From NCBI RefSeq assembly GCF_001700515.1, contig NZ_MAUD01000040.1, positions 1 to 40,398 of the forward strand: a stretch of 40,398 nucleotides of DNA. Direction: 5' to 3'. Source of the DNA: Streptomyces lushanensis (lineage in GTDB: Bacteria; Actinomycetota; Actinomycetes; Streptomycetales; Streptomycetaceae). The notes beneath the pieces were generated by a model. The model saw nothing but the letters and a program-made list of their open reading frames with translations. It was not told where the DNA came from and made no database searches. Below are positions 7,888 through 15,342 of the stretch, piece by piece. The position numbers and the translations under genes are program-made. How positions within the stretch are numbered: the stretch's first letter is position 1; the number at the start of each line of letters is the position of its first letter.

Positions 7888-8570
7888 CGATCAGAGTGCT
7901 GCTCGCGGACGACCAGACACTGCTGCGCAGCGCGTTCCGCGTGCTGGTGGACTCGGAGCCCGACATGGAGGTCGTCGCGGAGGCCGCCGACGGGGCCCAG
8001 GCCGTGGCACTCACCCGCTCCACCCGGCCCGACGTGGTGCTGATGGACATCCGGATGCCCGGTACGGACGGTCTCGCCGCCACCCGCACGATCAGCGCCG
8101 ATCCCGATCTCGCCGGGGTGCGCGTCGTCATGCTGACCACCTTCGAGGTCGACGAGTATGTCGTGCAGTCGCTGCGCGCCGGGGCCTCGGGCTTCCTCGG
8201 CAAGGGCGCGGAGCCCGAGGAACTCCTCAACGCCATCCGGATCGCCGCCGCCGGCGAGGCCCTGCTGTCGCCCGCCGCGACCAAGGGCCTGATCGCCACC
8301 TTCCTCGCGCAGAGCGCCACGGTGGCCGACGGCAGGGACCCGGCCGTCGGCGCGGAGCGGCTGACGGCCCTCACCGGACGCGAGCGCGAGGTCCTCGTCC
8401 TGGTCGCGGGCGGCCACTCCAACGACGAGATCGCGGAGCGTCTGGTGGTCAGCCCGCTGACTGTCAAGACCCATGTGAACCGTGCCATGGCAAAACTCGG
8501 CGCCCGCGATCGTGCTCAATTGGTGGTCATCGCGTACGAATCGGGCCTGGTACGTCCAAGGGTGGAGTGA
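7884..8570 (+). CDS. NarL/FixJ-family response regulator
   Basis: The 228-residue DNA-binding regulator pairs with the kinase, whose stop it overlaps by ATGA. The receiver domain (1-120) has the acidic pocket ADD, phospho-acceptor Asp55 in VVLMDIRMPG, Thr85/Thr86 and Lys107 in GFLGKG. A LuxR-type helix-turn-helix occupies about 160-222, with LTGREREVL, SNDEIAERLVVSPLTVKTHV and AKLGARDRAQL. All key residues are present. The RND pump 245 bases downstream is an obvious candidate target, but this is inference from position. Confidence 0.95.
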   Translation: MTIRVLLADDQTLLRSAFRVLVDSEPDMEVVAEAADGAQAVALTRSTRPDVVLMDIRMPGTDGLAATRTISADPDLAGVRVVMLTTFEVDEYVVQSLRAGASGFLGKGAEPEELLNAIRIAAAGEALLSPAATKGLIATFLAQSATVADGRDPAVGAERLTALTGREREVLVLVAGGHSNDEIAERLVVSPLTVKTHVNRAMAKLGARDRAQLVVIAYESGLVRPRVE

Positions 8571-8661
8571 AGGCCCACCCTCGCGTACTCCAGGCGCGGT
8601 ATGCGGCGGATAAGGAAATGGACCTGGGGCCTACGCATCCACCCCTCCGGATGGCAGATCG

Positions 8662-8667
8662 TATAGA
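8662..8667 (+). promoter_or_regulatory. Weak -10 candidate upstream of RND pump
   Basis: TATAGA stands out in the GC-rich 245-base gap (8571-8815) between the response regulator and the RND gene. No convincing -35 hexamer was found, so this is only the best candidate for a separate pump promoter. Confidence 0.2.
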
Positions 8668-8815
8668 GGGGCCGTAATCCCAGGCGTTTCCCTTTCGCAT
8701 CCCTTCCGCATTCCTCCGTCGACGGGCGACCCGTAGCCGGACAGCCCAGGGACGGGCCACCCGGAGACGGGTCGCCGCGCCAACCTGCCGCGTACACCAC
8801 AGAAGAGAGACCCCA

Positions 8816-11800
8816 ATGTCCTGGCTGTCCAGATTCAGCCTCGCGCAACGGGCCCTGATAGGGCTGATGTCGATCATCGCGATCGTCTTCGGAGCGATCG
8901 CGATACCGCAGCTCAAGCAGCAGCTCCTGCCCTCCATCGAACTCCCGATGGTCTCGGTGCTCGCGCCGTACCAGGGCGCCTCACCCGATGTGGTCGAGAA
9001 GCAGGTCGTCGAACCGCTGGAGAACTCCCTCAAGGGCGTCGACGGCATCAGCGGCATCACCTCCACGGCCAGCGAGGGCAACGCCCTGATCATGGCCAGC
9101 TTCGACTTCGGGAGCGAGGGCACCAAGCAGCTCGTCGCCGATGTCCAGCAGGCCGTGAACCGCGCCCGCGCCCAGCTTCCGGGCGAGGTCGACCCGCAGG
9201 TCGTGGCCGGCTCGACCGACGACATCCCGACCGTCGTCCTCGCCGTCACCTCCGACAAGGACCAGCAGGCGCTCGCCGACCAGCTGGAGCGCACGGTCGT
9301 ACCGTCCCTGGAGGACATCGACGGTGTCGGACAGGTCACCATCGACGGTGTCCGTGACCTCCAGGTCTCCGTCACCCCCGACGACAAGAAGCTCGCCGCG
9401 GCCGGTCTGAACACCATGGCCCTCTCCGAGGCGCTCAGGACGAACGGCGCCGCGATCCCCGCGGGTTCGTTCTCCGAGGAGGGCAAGAGCCGTACGGTCC
9501 AGGTCGGCGGCGGATTCACCTCGCTCAAGCAGATCCAGGACCTGCGGATCATCCCCCAGGGCGGCCAGGGCGCCGGGCCCGCGAAGCCCGTACGCCTCGG
9601 TGACATCGCCACCGTCGAGCAGACGCCGTCCGCCGCCACGTCCCTGACGCGCACGAACGGCAAGCCCAGCCTCGCGGTCATGGCCACCATGGACAACGAC
9701 GGCAGCGCCGTCGCCATCTCCGACGCGGTCCAGGACAAGCTGTCCGACCTCCGCAAGGACCTCGGCTCCGGCGCCACCCTCACCGTCGTCAGCGACCAGG
9801 GCCCGGCCGTCTCCAAGTCGATCTCCGGACTGACCACCGAGGGCGCGCTCGGTCTGCTCTTCGCCGTGGTCGTGATCCTGGTCTTCCTGGCCTCGATCCG
9901 CTCCACGCTGGTCACCGCCGTCTCCATCCCGCTCTCCGTCGTGCTGGCGCTGATCGTGCTGTGGACGCGTGACCTCTCGCTCAACATGCTCACGCTCGGC
10001 GCGCTGACCATCGCGATCGGCCGGGTCGTCGACGACTCGATCGTCGTCCTGGAGAACATCAAGCGGCACCTCGGCTACGGCGAGGAGCGCGAGAGCGCCA
10101 TCCTCACCGCCGTCAAGGAGGTCGCGGGCGCGGTCACCTCGTCCACCCTCACCACCGTCGCGGTGTTCCTGCCGATCGGTCTGGTGGGCGGCATGGTCGG
10201 CGAGCTGTTCGGCTCCTTCTCGCTGACGGTGACGGCGGCGCTGCTCGCCTCGCTTCTGGTCTCGCTGACCGTGGTGCCGGTGCTCTCGTACTGGTTCCTG
10301 CGCGCGCCCAAGGAGACCGAGGGCGTCGGCGCGGAGGAGGCACGCCGCCAGGCCGAGGAGAAGGAGGCCCGCAGCCGGCTCCAGCGCCTCTATGTGCCGG
10401 TGCTGCGCTTCGCGACCCGCCGCCGGCTCACCAGTGTGGGCATCGCGGCCGTGGTCCTGCTCGCCACCTTCGGCATGGCCCCGCTGCTCAAGACCAACTT
10501 CTTCGACCAGGGCGAGCAGGAGGTCCTCTCCATCAAGCAGGAGCTGGCCCCCGGCACCAGCCTGGAGGCGGCCGACGCCTCCGCGAAGAAGGTCGAGACG
10601 GTTCTCGCCGGTATCGACGAGATCAAGGACTACCAGGTCACCGTCGGCTCCTCCGGCTTCATGGCGGCCTTCGGCGGCGGTACGGGCGCCAACCAGGCGT
10701 CGTACCAGGTGACCCTGGACGACAACGCGTCGTTCGACAAGACGCAGGACCGGATCGAGAAGGAGCTGGCCGGGCTCGACGGCATCGGCGAGACGACGAT
10801 CTCGGCGGGCGACGGCTTCGGCAGCCAGGATCTGAGCGTCGTGGTCAAGGCCGCCGACGCCGGCACGCTGCGCACGGCGGCGGACGAGGTACGGGACGCC
10901 GTCGCGGACCTCAAGGACGTCACCGACGTCCAGAGCGATCTGTCGCAGAGCGTCCCGCGCATCTCGGTCACGGCCAACTCCAAGGCCGCGGACGCCGGAT
11001 TCAGCGACGCCACCCTGGGCCTCGCCGTCGGCCAGGCCGTACGCGGCACGGCCTCCGGCAAGGCGATCCTCGACGACACCGAGCGTGACATCGTCATCAC
11101 CTCCGCCAAGCCGGCCAAGACGATCGCCGAGCTGAAGAACCTGCCGCTCGGGCCGGTCAAGCTCGGTCAGATCGCCGATGTGAAGCTGGTTCCCGGACCG
11201 GTCTCGATGACACGGATCGACGGCTCGCGTGCGGCGACGGTCACGGCCAGGCCCACCGGTGACAACACCGGCGCGGTCAGCGCCTCGCTCCAGTCGAAGA
11301 TCGACGCGCTCGATCTGCCGGAGGGCGCGACCGCGTCCATCGGCGGCGTCTCGCAGGACCAGGGCGACGCGTTCGTCCAGCTCGGTCTGGCCATGCTCGC
11401 GGCCATCGCGATCGTCTTCATGCTGCTGGTCGCGACCTTCCGCTCGCTGATCCAGCCGCTGATCCTGCTGGTCTCGATCCCGTTCGCGGCCACGGGCGCG
11501 CTCGGGCTGCTGATCGTGACCGGTACGCCGATGGGCGTCCCGGCGATGATCGGCATGCTGATGCTGATCGGCATCGTGGTGACCAACGCGATCGTGCTGA
11601 TCGACCTGATCAACCAGTACCGCAGGCAGGGCCTGAGCGTGGTCGAGGCGGTCGTCGAGGGCGGCCGTCACCGGCTCCGCCCGATCCTGATGACGGCCCT
11701 GGCGACCATCTTCGCGCTGCTGCCGATGGCGCTGGGCGTCACGGGCGAGGGCGGGTTCATCGCCCAGCCGCTCGCGGTCGTGGTGATCGGCGGTCTGGTC

Positions 11801-11962
11801 TCCTCGACCCTGCTGACGCTGCTGCTCGTACCGACGCTCTACGCCATGGTCGAGCTGCGCAAGGAGCGCCGTGCGAAGAAGAAGGCGGCGAAGCGGCAGG
11901 CGAGGTCCGGCGGCACCCGGGCAACCGAGCCCGCTCCGGACCCGGAACCGGCCGGTGTCTGA
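8816..11962 (+). CDS. RND-superfamily efflux permease (AcrB/SwrC-like)
   Basis: The 1048-residue protein is a full-length AcrB-type pump, with two repeats each holding one transmembrane helix, a large extracellular loop and a cluster of helices. The first membrane segment is at 13-30, the first cluster at about 340-500, and the second half starts near 545. The proton-relay pair Asp406-Asp407 in GRVVDDSIVVLEN is intact. The second half has GIVVTNAIVLIDL, where Thr replaces the lysine that AcrB uses, a form I remember from Gram-positive SwrC/YerP-like pumps. No adaptor (AcrA) or outer-membrane channel is nearby, as expected in a monoderm. Start ATG follows AGAAGAGAG. The substrate is unknown. 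Confidence 0.93.
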   Translation: MSWLSRFSLAQRALIGLMSIIAIVFGAIAIPQLKQQLLPSIELPMVSVLAPYQGASPDVVEKQVVEPLENSLKGVDGISGITSTASEGNALIMASFDFGSEGTKQLVADVQQAVNRARAQLPGEVDPQVVAGSTDDIPTVVLAVTSDKDQQALADQLERTVVPSLEDIDGVGQVTIDGVRDLQVSVTPDDKKLAAAGLNTMALSEALRTNGAAIPAGSFSEEGKSRTVQVGGGFTSLKQIQDLRIIPQGGQGAGPAKPVRLGDIATVEQTPSAATSLTRTNGKPSLAVMATMDNDGSAVAISDAVQDKLSDLRKDLGSGATLTVVSDQGPAVSKSISGLTTEGALGLLFAVVVILVFLASIRSTLVTAVSIPLSVVLALIVLWTRDLSLNMLTLGALTIAIGRVVDDSIVVLENIKRHLGYGEERESAILTAVKEVAGAVTSSTLTTVAVFLPIGLVGGMVGELFGSFSLTVTAALLASLLVSLTVVPVLSYWFLRAPKETEGVGAEEARRQAEEKEARSRLQRLYVPVLRFATRRRLTSVGIAAVVLLATFGMAPLLKTNFFDQGEQEVLSIKQELAPGTSLEAADASAKKVETVLAGIDEIKDYQVTVGSSGFMAAFGGGTGANQASYQVTLDDNASFDKTQDRIEKELAGLDGIGETTISAGDGFGSQDLSVVVKAADAGTLRTAADEVRDAVADLKDVTDVQSDLSQSVPRISVTANSKAADAGFSDATLGLAVGQAVRGTASGKAILDDTERDIVITSAKPAKTIAELKNLPLGPVKLGQIADVKLVPGPVSMTRIDGSRAATVTARPTGDNTGAVSASLQSKIDALDLPEGATASIGGVSQDQGDAFVQLGLAMLAAIAIVFMLLVATFRSLIQPLILLVSIPFAATGALGLLIVTGTPMGVPAMIGMLMLIGIVVTNAIVLIDLINQYRRQGLSVVEAVVEGGRHRLRPILMTALATIFALLPMALGVTGEGGFIAQPLAVVVIGGLVSSTLLTLLLVPTLYAMVELRKERRAKKKAAKRQARSGGTRATEPAPDPEPAGV

Positions 11963-12050
11963 CGACTGACGCGAGATCGGGCCGCAGACGCCCGGCACCT
12001 GTCAGGTGGCGCCCGGCAGCCGGCGGCCGGCATCTGAGGTCCAACGCTGT

Positions 12051-12101
12051 TCGCCCCGGAGCACCCGCGATGCGCGGGCCGCTCCGGGGCGACGGCTTTT
12101 T
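12051..12101 (+). terminator. Rho-independent terminator after RND pump
   Basis: TCGCCCCGGAGC (12051-12062) pairs perfectly with GCTCCGGGGCGA (12081-12092). The loop contains a second small stem, CCCGCG with CGCGGG. A run of five T follows at 12097-12101. This is one of the few classical intrinsic terminators here. Confidence 0.85.
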
Positions 12102-12114
12102 CTGGGTAAGGATC

Positions 12115-12147
12115 GTTGCACCGGCGTTCACGATCCCCTCATGTCCG
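12115..12147 (+). promoter_or_regulatory. Possible PHO box (PhoP-binding direct repeats)
   Basis: Two adjacent 11-base units, GTTGCACCGGC (12115-12125) and GTTCACGATCC (12126-12136), with a weaker third unit (12137-12147), resemble Streptomyces PHO boxes, which are tandem 11-bp repeats beginning GTTCA. They lie about 80 bases before a glycerophosphodiester phosphodiesterase. From memory, genes of that kind are PhoP-controlled in S. coelicolor, which raises the likelihood. Confidence 0.5.
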
Positions 12148-12217
12148 GGCTTCGTACGCGCTGGACCTGTGACTTAGCGTCCACAAGTCCAATTCAGCCG
12201 AAGCAGAGAAGGTTCAG

Positions 12218-13297
12218 ATGTCCCTCTGGCATGCATTCGCTGCCCTGGCCGTCGTGCCGGCGCTCGCCCTCCCGGCGACCGCCCAGGCGACCACGGCCCA
12301 CGGCCACGGAGACCACATACCGCCCCGGAAGACCCACTTCGACCTGCAGGCCCACCGCGGCGGCCTCGGCCTGACCACGGAGGAGTCCCTGGAGGGTTTC
12401 GGCAAGGCGCTGCGCCTCGGGGTGACCACCCTGGAACTGGACACCCATGTCACCAAGGACCGGAAGGTCGTCGTCAACCACGACCGGCAGATCAGTGCCC
12501 AGAAGTGCAAGGACACCGCGCCGGTCACGCCGGGTGACCCGATGTACCCGTACGTCGGGAAGTACATCAAGGACCTGACCCTGGCCCAGATCAGGACCAT
12601 GGACTGCGGCTACCAGCAGTTGCCCGGCTACCCCGAGCAGGAGCAGATCAAGGGCTTCCGGATGGTGGAGCTGAAGGACGTCCTCGATCTGGTCAAGAGC
12701 TACAAGGCCAAGCAGGTCAAGCTGAACATCGAGACCAAGGTGGAGGCCGGCGCGCCCGAACAGACCGCTCCGCGCGAGCTGTTCGTCCGCCGTGTCTACG
12801 AGGAGATCCACCGCTCGGGCATCGAGAAGCAGGTCACCATCCAGTCGTTCGACTGGGGCGCGCTGAAGGAGATGCACAGGCTGGCGCCGAAGTACCCGCT
12901 GGTGGCGCTGACCAACTACGACTTCCTCCAGGTCGGCAAGCCGGGCGCCTCCCCGTGGCTCGGCGGCATCGACGCCGACGACTACGACGGCGACTTCGTC
13001 AAGGCCGCGTCCGCCATCCGCGGTGTCACCGCGCTCTCCCCGAACTACGGCTTCCCGCAGAACGGCACGATCGCGGACCCGAACTTCCGCTTCTACCCGG
13101 ACAGGAAGATGATCTCCGACGCCCACAAGCGCGGTCTGAAGGTCATCCCGTGGACGTGTGACGATCCCGCCACGATCGAGGCGCTCATGGACATGGGCAT
13201 CGACGGCATCATCACCGACTATCCGGACCGCGTGCGCGACATCATGGCGGAGCGCGGTATGCGCCTGCCGAAGGCGTACCACGCGCCGCGCCACTGA
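12218..13297 (+). CDS. Secreted glycerophosphodiester phosphodiesterase
   Basis: The 359-residue enzyme would hydrolyse glycerophosphodiesters to glycerol 3-phosphate and an alcohol outside the cell, supplying phosphate and carbon. A signal peptide of about 24 residues ends at ATAQA. The GDPD domain shows QAHRGG with His46, LELDTHVTKD with Glu73 and Asp75, and VVNHD with His88, which are the catalytic and metal-binding positions of the family. The C-terminal part has VIPWTCDDP and GIDGIITDYPDRV, typical of the last strands of the barrel. The start ATG has AGAAGG upstream. The gene is monocistronic, with a terminator behind the previous gene and a possible PHO box in its promoter region. Confidence 0.93.
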   Translation: MSLWHAFAALAVVPALALPATAQATTAHGHGDHIPPRKTHFDLQAHRGGLGLTTEESLEGFGKALRLGVTTLELDTHVTKDRKVVVNHDRQISAQKCKDTAPVTPGDPMYPYVGKYIKDLTLAQIRTMDCGYQQLPGYPEQEQIKGFRMVELKDVLDLVKSYKAKQVKLNIETKVEAGAPEQTAPRELFVRRVYEEIHRSGIEKQVTIQSFDWGALKEMHRLAPKYPLVALTNYDFLQVGKPGASPWLGGIDADDYDGDFVKAASAIRGVTALSPNYGFPQNGTIADPNFRFYPDRKMISDAHKRGLKVIPWTCDDPATIEALMDMGIDGIITDYPDRVRDIMAERGMRLPKAYHAPRH

Positions 13298-13321
13298 CGA
13301 GTGCCGCCCCGTGGCACCGGG

Positions 13322-13338
13322 CGGGCCGGACCGGCCCG
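13322..13338. terminator. GC-rich palindrome between convergent genes
   Basis: CGGGCCGG and CCGGCCCG face each other around one base at 13322-13338, between the convergent phosphodiesterase and nadA genes. There is no T-tract. It may act as a bidirectional terminator; GC-rich palindromes are common in this genome, so confidence is low. Confidence 0.3.
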
Positions 13339-13399
13339 GGGCCAGGGGGAGGAGGAAGGGCGCGGGGGTGTGCCGCCGGAGGGCGCCACGCCCGCCCCC

Positions 13400-14593
13400 T
13401 CACCCCTGCGGCAGCGCCAGCATCCGCTCCAGCGCCAGCTGCGCGAAGTCCGCGGTCTCCTTGTCGACCTGGATGCGGTTGACCTCGTTGCCCTCGGCCA
13501 GTGACTCCAGCGTCCAGACGAGGTGCGGCAGATCTATACGGTTCATGGTCGAGCAGAAGCAGACGGTCCTGTCGAGGAAGACGATCTTCTTGTCCTGCGC
13601 GGCGAAACGGTTCGCCAGCCGCTGGACCAGATTCAGCTCGGTGCCGACCGCCCAGGTGGAGCCCGCGGGCGCCGCCTCCAGCGTCTTGATGATGTATTCG
13701 GTCGAGCCGACGTGGTCCGCCGCCGCCACCACCTCGTGCTTGCACTCGGGATGCACCAGGACGTTCACTCCCGGGAGCCGCTCCCGTACCTCCTGGACGG
13801 AGTCCAGCGAGAAGCGTCCGTGGACCGAGCAGTGCCCGCGCCACAGGATCATCTTCGCGTCCCGCAGCTGCTGGGTCGTCAGACCGCCGTTCGGCTTGTG
13901 CGGGTTGTAGAGGACGCAGTCCTCCAGGGACAGCCCGAGCTCCCGCACCGCGGTGTTGCGCCCGAGGTGCTGGTCGGGCAGGAAGAGCACCTTGTCGCCC
14001 TGCTCGAAGGCCCAGTTCAGCGCGCGCTCGGCGTTCGAGGACGTGCAGATCGTGCCGCCGTGCTTGCCGGTGAAGGCCTTGATGTCGGCCGAGGAGTTCA
14101 TGTACGAGACGGGCACGACCCGCTCGGCCACCCCGGCCTCGGTCAGTACGTCCCAGCACTCCGCGACCTGCTCGGCCGTGGCCATGTCGGCCATGGAGCA
14201 GCCGGCGGCCAGATCGGGCAGGACGACCTTCTGGTCGTCGGAGGTGAGGATGTCCGCCGACTCGGCCATGAAGTGCACACCGCAGAAGACGATGTACTCG
14301 GCGTCGGGCCGCGCCGCCGCGTCCCTGGCGAGCTTGAAGGAGTCACCGGTGACATCCGCGAACTGGATGACCTCGTCACGCTGGTAGTGGTGGCCGAGGA
14401 CGAAGACCTTGTCCCCGAGCTTCTCCTTGGCCGCGCGGGCACGCTCCACCAGGTCCGGGTCGGACGGGGAGGGCAGATCGCCGGGACACTCCACGCCCCG
14501 TTCGCTGCGCGGATCGGCCTCGCGGCCGAGCAGCAGCAGGGCGAGCGGTGTCGGCTGGACAGCGAGATCCTGTCGGGTCTGGGCGGTGGTCAC
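13400..14593 (-). CDS. nadA: Quinolinate synthase NadA
   Basis: The 397-residue enzyme condenses iminoaspartate with dihydroxyacetone phosphate to quinolinate, the first ring of NAD. The fold motifs are FVLGHHYQRDEV, FCGVHFMAESADIL, PDLAAGCSMADM, WRGHCSVHGRF and CFCSTMNRIDLPHL. The 4Fe-4S ligands are probably Cys104, Cys255 and one of Cys345/Cys347 by family pattern. An alternative GTG at 14602 is only three bases after AAAGGG, whereas the GTG at 14593 has normal spacing, so I prefer the latter. No nadB or nadC is adjacent. It is transcribed away from erpA across an AT-rich region full of inverted repeats, which suggests control at transcription. Confidence 0.95.
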   Translation of the reverse strand: MTTAQTRQDLAVQPTPLALLLLGREADPRSERGVECPGDLPSPSDPDLVERARAAKEKLGDKVFVLGHHYQRDEVIQFADVTGDSFKLARDAAARPDAEYIVFCGVHFMAESADILTSDDQKVVLPDLAAGCSMADMATAEQVAECWDVLTEAGVAERVVPVSYMNSSADIKAFTGKHGGTICTSSNAERALNWAFEQGDKVLFLPDQHLGRNTAVRELGLSLEDCVLYNPHKPNGGLTTQQLRDAKMILWRGHCSVHGRFSLDSVQEVRERLPGVNVLVHPECKHEVVAAADHVGSTEYIIKTLEAAPAGSTWAVGTELNLVQRLANRFAAQDKKIVFLDRTVCFCSTMNRIDLPHLVWTLESLAEGNEVNRIQVDKETADFAQLALERMLALPQG

Positions 14594-14645
14594 GTCACGC
14601 ACCCTTTCTTCTCTGCGAACGAGTCTGCGAAGCCTTTTCGTCTAT

Positions 14646-14709
14646 TTGACGTTATCTATCATAACCTGATTCACGTCACTTTGACGATGGCGATAGCGTC
14701 GATGTGACG
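14646..14709. promoter_or_regulatory. AT-rich nested inverted repeats between nadA and erpA
   Basis: This is the most AT-rich stretch seen in the window. GTTAT-5-ATAAC lies at 14651-14665; TGACGT (14647-14652) and ACGTCA (14673-14678) form an outer pair; CGTCAC (14674-14679) and GTGACG (14704-14709) form a third. On the nadA strand TATGAT falls inside it and could be a -10. It probably holds the nadA promoter and an operator for an unknown NAD- or Fe-S-responsive repressor. Confidence 0.5.
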
Positions 14710-14858
14710 CATTCCAGGCAAGGCCGCCCGCTGACGATTCGGGAGCCGGTGTGCGAGCATGAAGAAGGCAAAAGACACGAGCCAGCGCCCGGAATGAATC
14801 CGCGGCCCAGCCGGTTGAACTGTCGGCAAGCAGTCCGTACAACCCGGGAGAGAAGCAG

Positions 14859-15215
14859 ATGTCCGTATCGGACGACACCACCACCGTGAGCGACGGCATC
14901 CTCCTGTCCGACGCCGCCGCGGGCAAGGTCAAGGCCCTGCTGGACCAGGAAGGCCGGGACGACCTCGCACTGCGGGTCGCCGTTCAGCCCGGCGGCTGCT
15001 CCGGCCTGCGTTACCAGCTCTTCTTCGACGAGCGCTCGCTCGACGGCGACGTCGTCAAGGAGTTCGGCGGGGTCAAGGTCGTCACCGACCGGATGAGCGC
15101 TCCGTACCTCGGTGGCGCCTCCATCGACTTCGTCGACACCATCGAGAAGCAGGGCTTCACGATCGACAACCCGAACGCGACGGGCTCCTGCGCCTGCGGC
15201 GACTCGTTCAGCTAG
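14859..15215 (+). CDS. erpA: Iron-sulfur cluster insertion protein ErpA (A-type carrier)
   Basis: The 118-residue protein is an A-type (IscA/HesB) carrier that passes Fe-S clusters to target enzymes. The three ligand cysteines are present: Cys47 in PGGCSGLRYQ and Cys111 and Cys113 in SCACGDSF. The ATG follows GGGAGAGAAG. It is divergent from nadA, whose product needs a 4Fe-4S cluster, and 3 kb before a cysteine desulfurase fusion on the other strand. ErpA is the usual annotation for the actinobacterial member; biochemically IscA-like function cannot be excluded. Confidence 0.93.
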   Translation: MSVSDDTTTVSDGILLSDAAAGKVKALLDQEGRDDLALRVAVQPGGCSGLRYQLFFDERSLDGDVVKEFGGVKVVTDRMSAPYLGGASIDFVDTIEKQGFTIDNPNATGSCACGDSFS

Positions 15216-15232
15216 GGCCCAGGCGCCCGGCC

Positions 15233-15258
15233 CAGGCCGAGCGAGCAGGCCGAGCGAG
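15233..15258. repeat. 13-bp perfect tandem duplication
   Basis: CAGGCCGAGCGAG occurs twice head to tail at 15233-15245 and 15246-15258, directly behind erpA and before its terminator hairpin. It looks like a recent slippage duplication. Confidence 0.85.
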
Positions 15259-15267
15259 CAAGACAGA

Positions 15268-15304
15268 GGAAGGCGGCGGTCCCCCCTCGGGCCCGCCGCC
15301 TTCC
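15268..15304. terminator. Bidirectional hairpin between erpA and the anchored protein gene
   Basis: GGAAGGCGGCGG (15268-15279) pairs perfectly with CCGCCGCCTTCC (15293-15304) over a 13-base loop. The flanking genes are convergent, so one hairpin can serve both. Confidence 0.8.
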
Positions 15305-15342
15305 CTGTGCGTGCCCGGTGGGACACGCACGCCTTCGGACCC

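Noticed and set aside
8981..11998. About 1000-codon minus-strand open frame antisense to the RND pump
   Set aside because: Its composition (Arg, Gly, Asp, His, Gln) is that of a mirrored high-GC gene, with no recognisable domain, while the plus strand encodes a complete RND permease.
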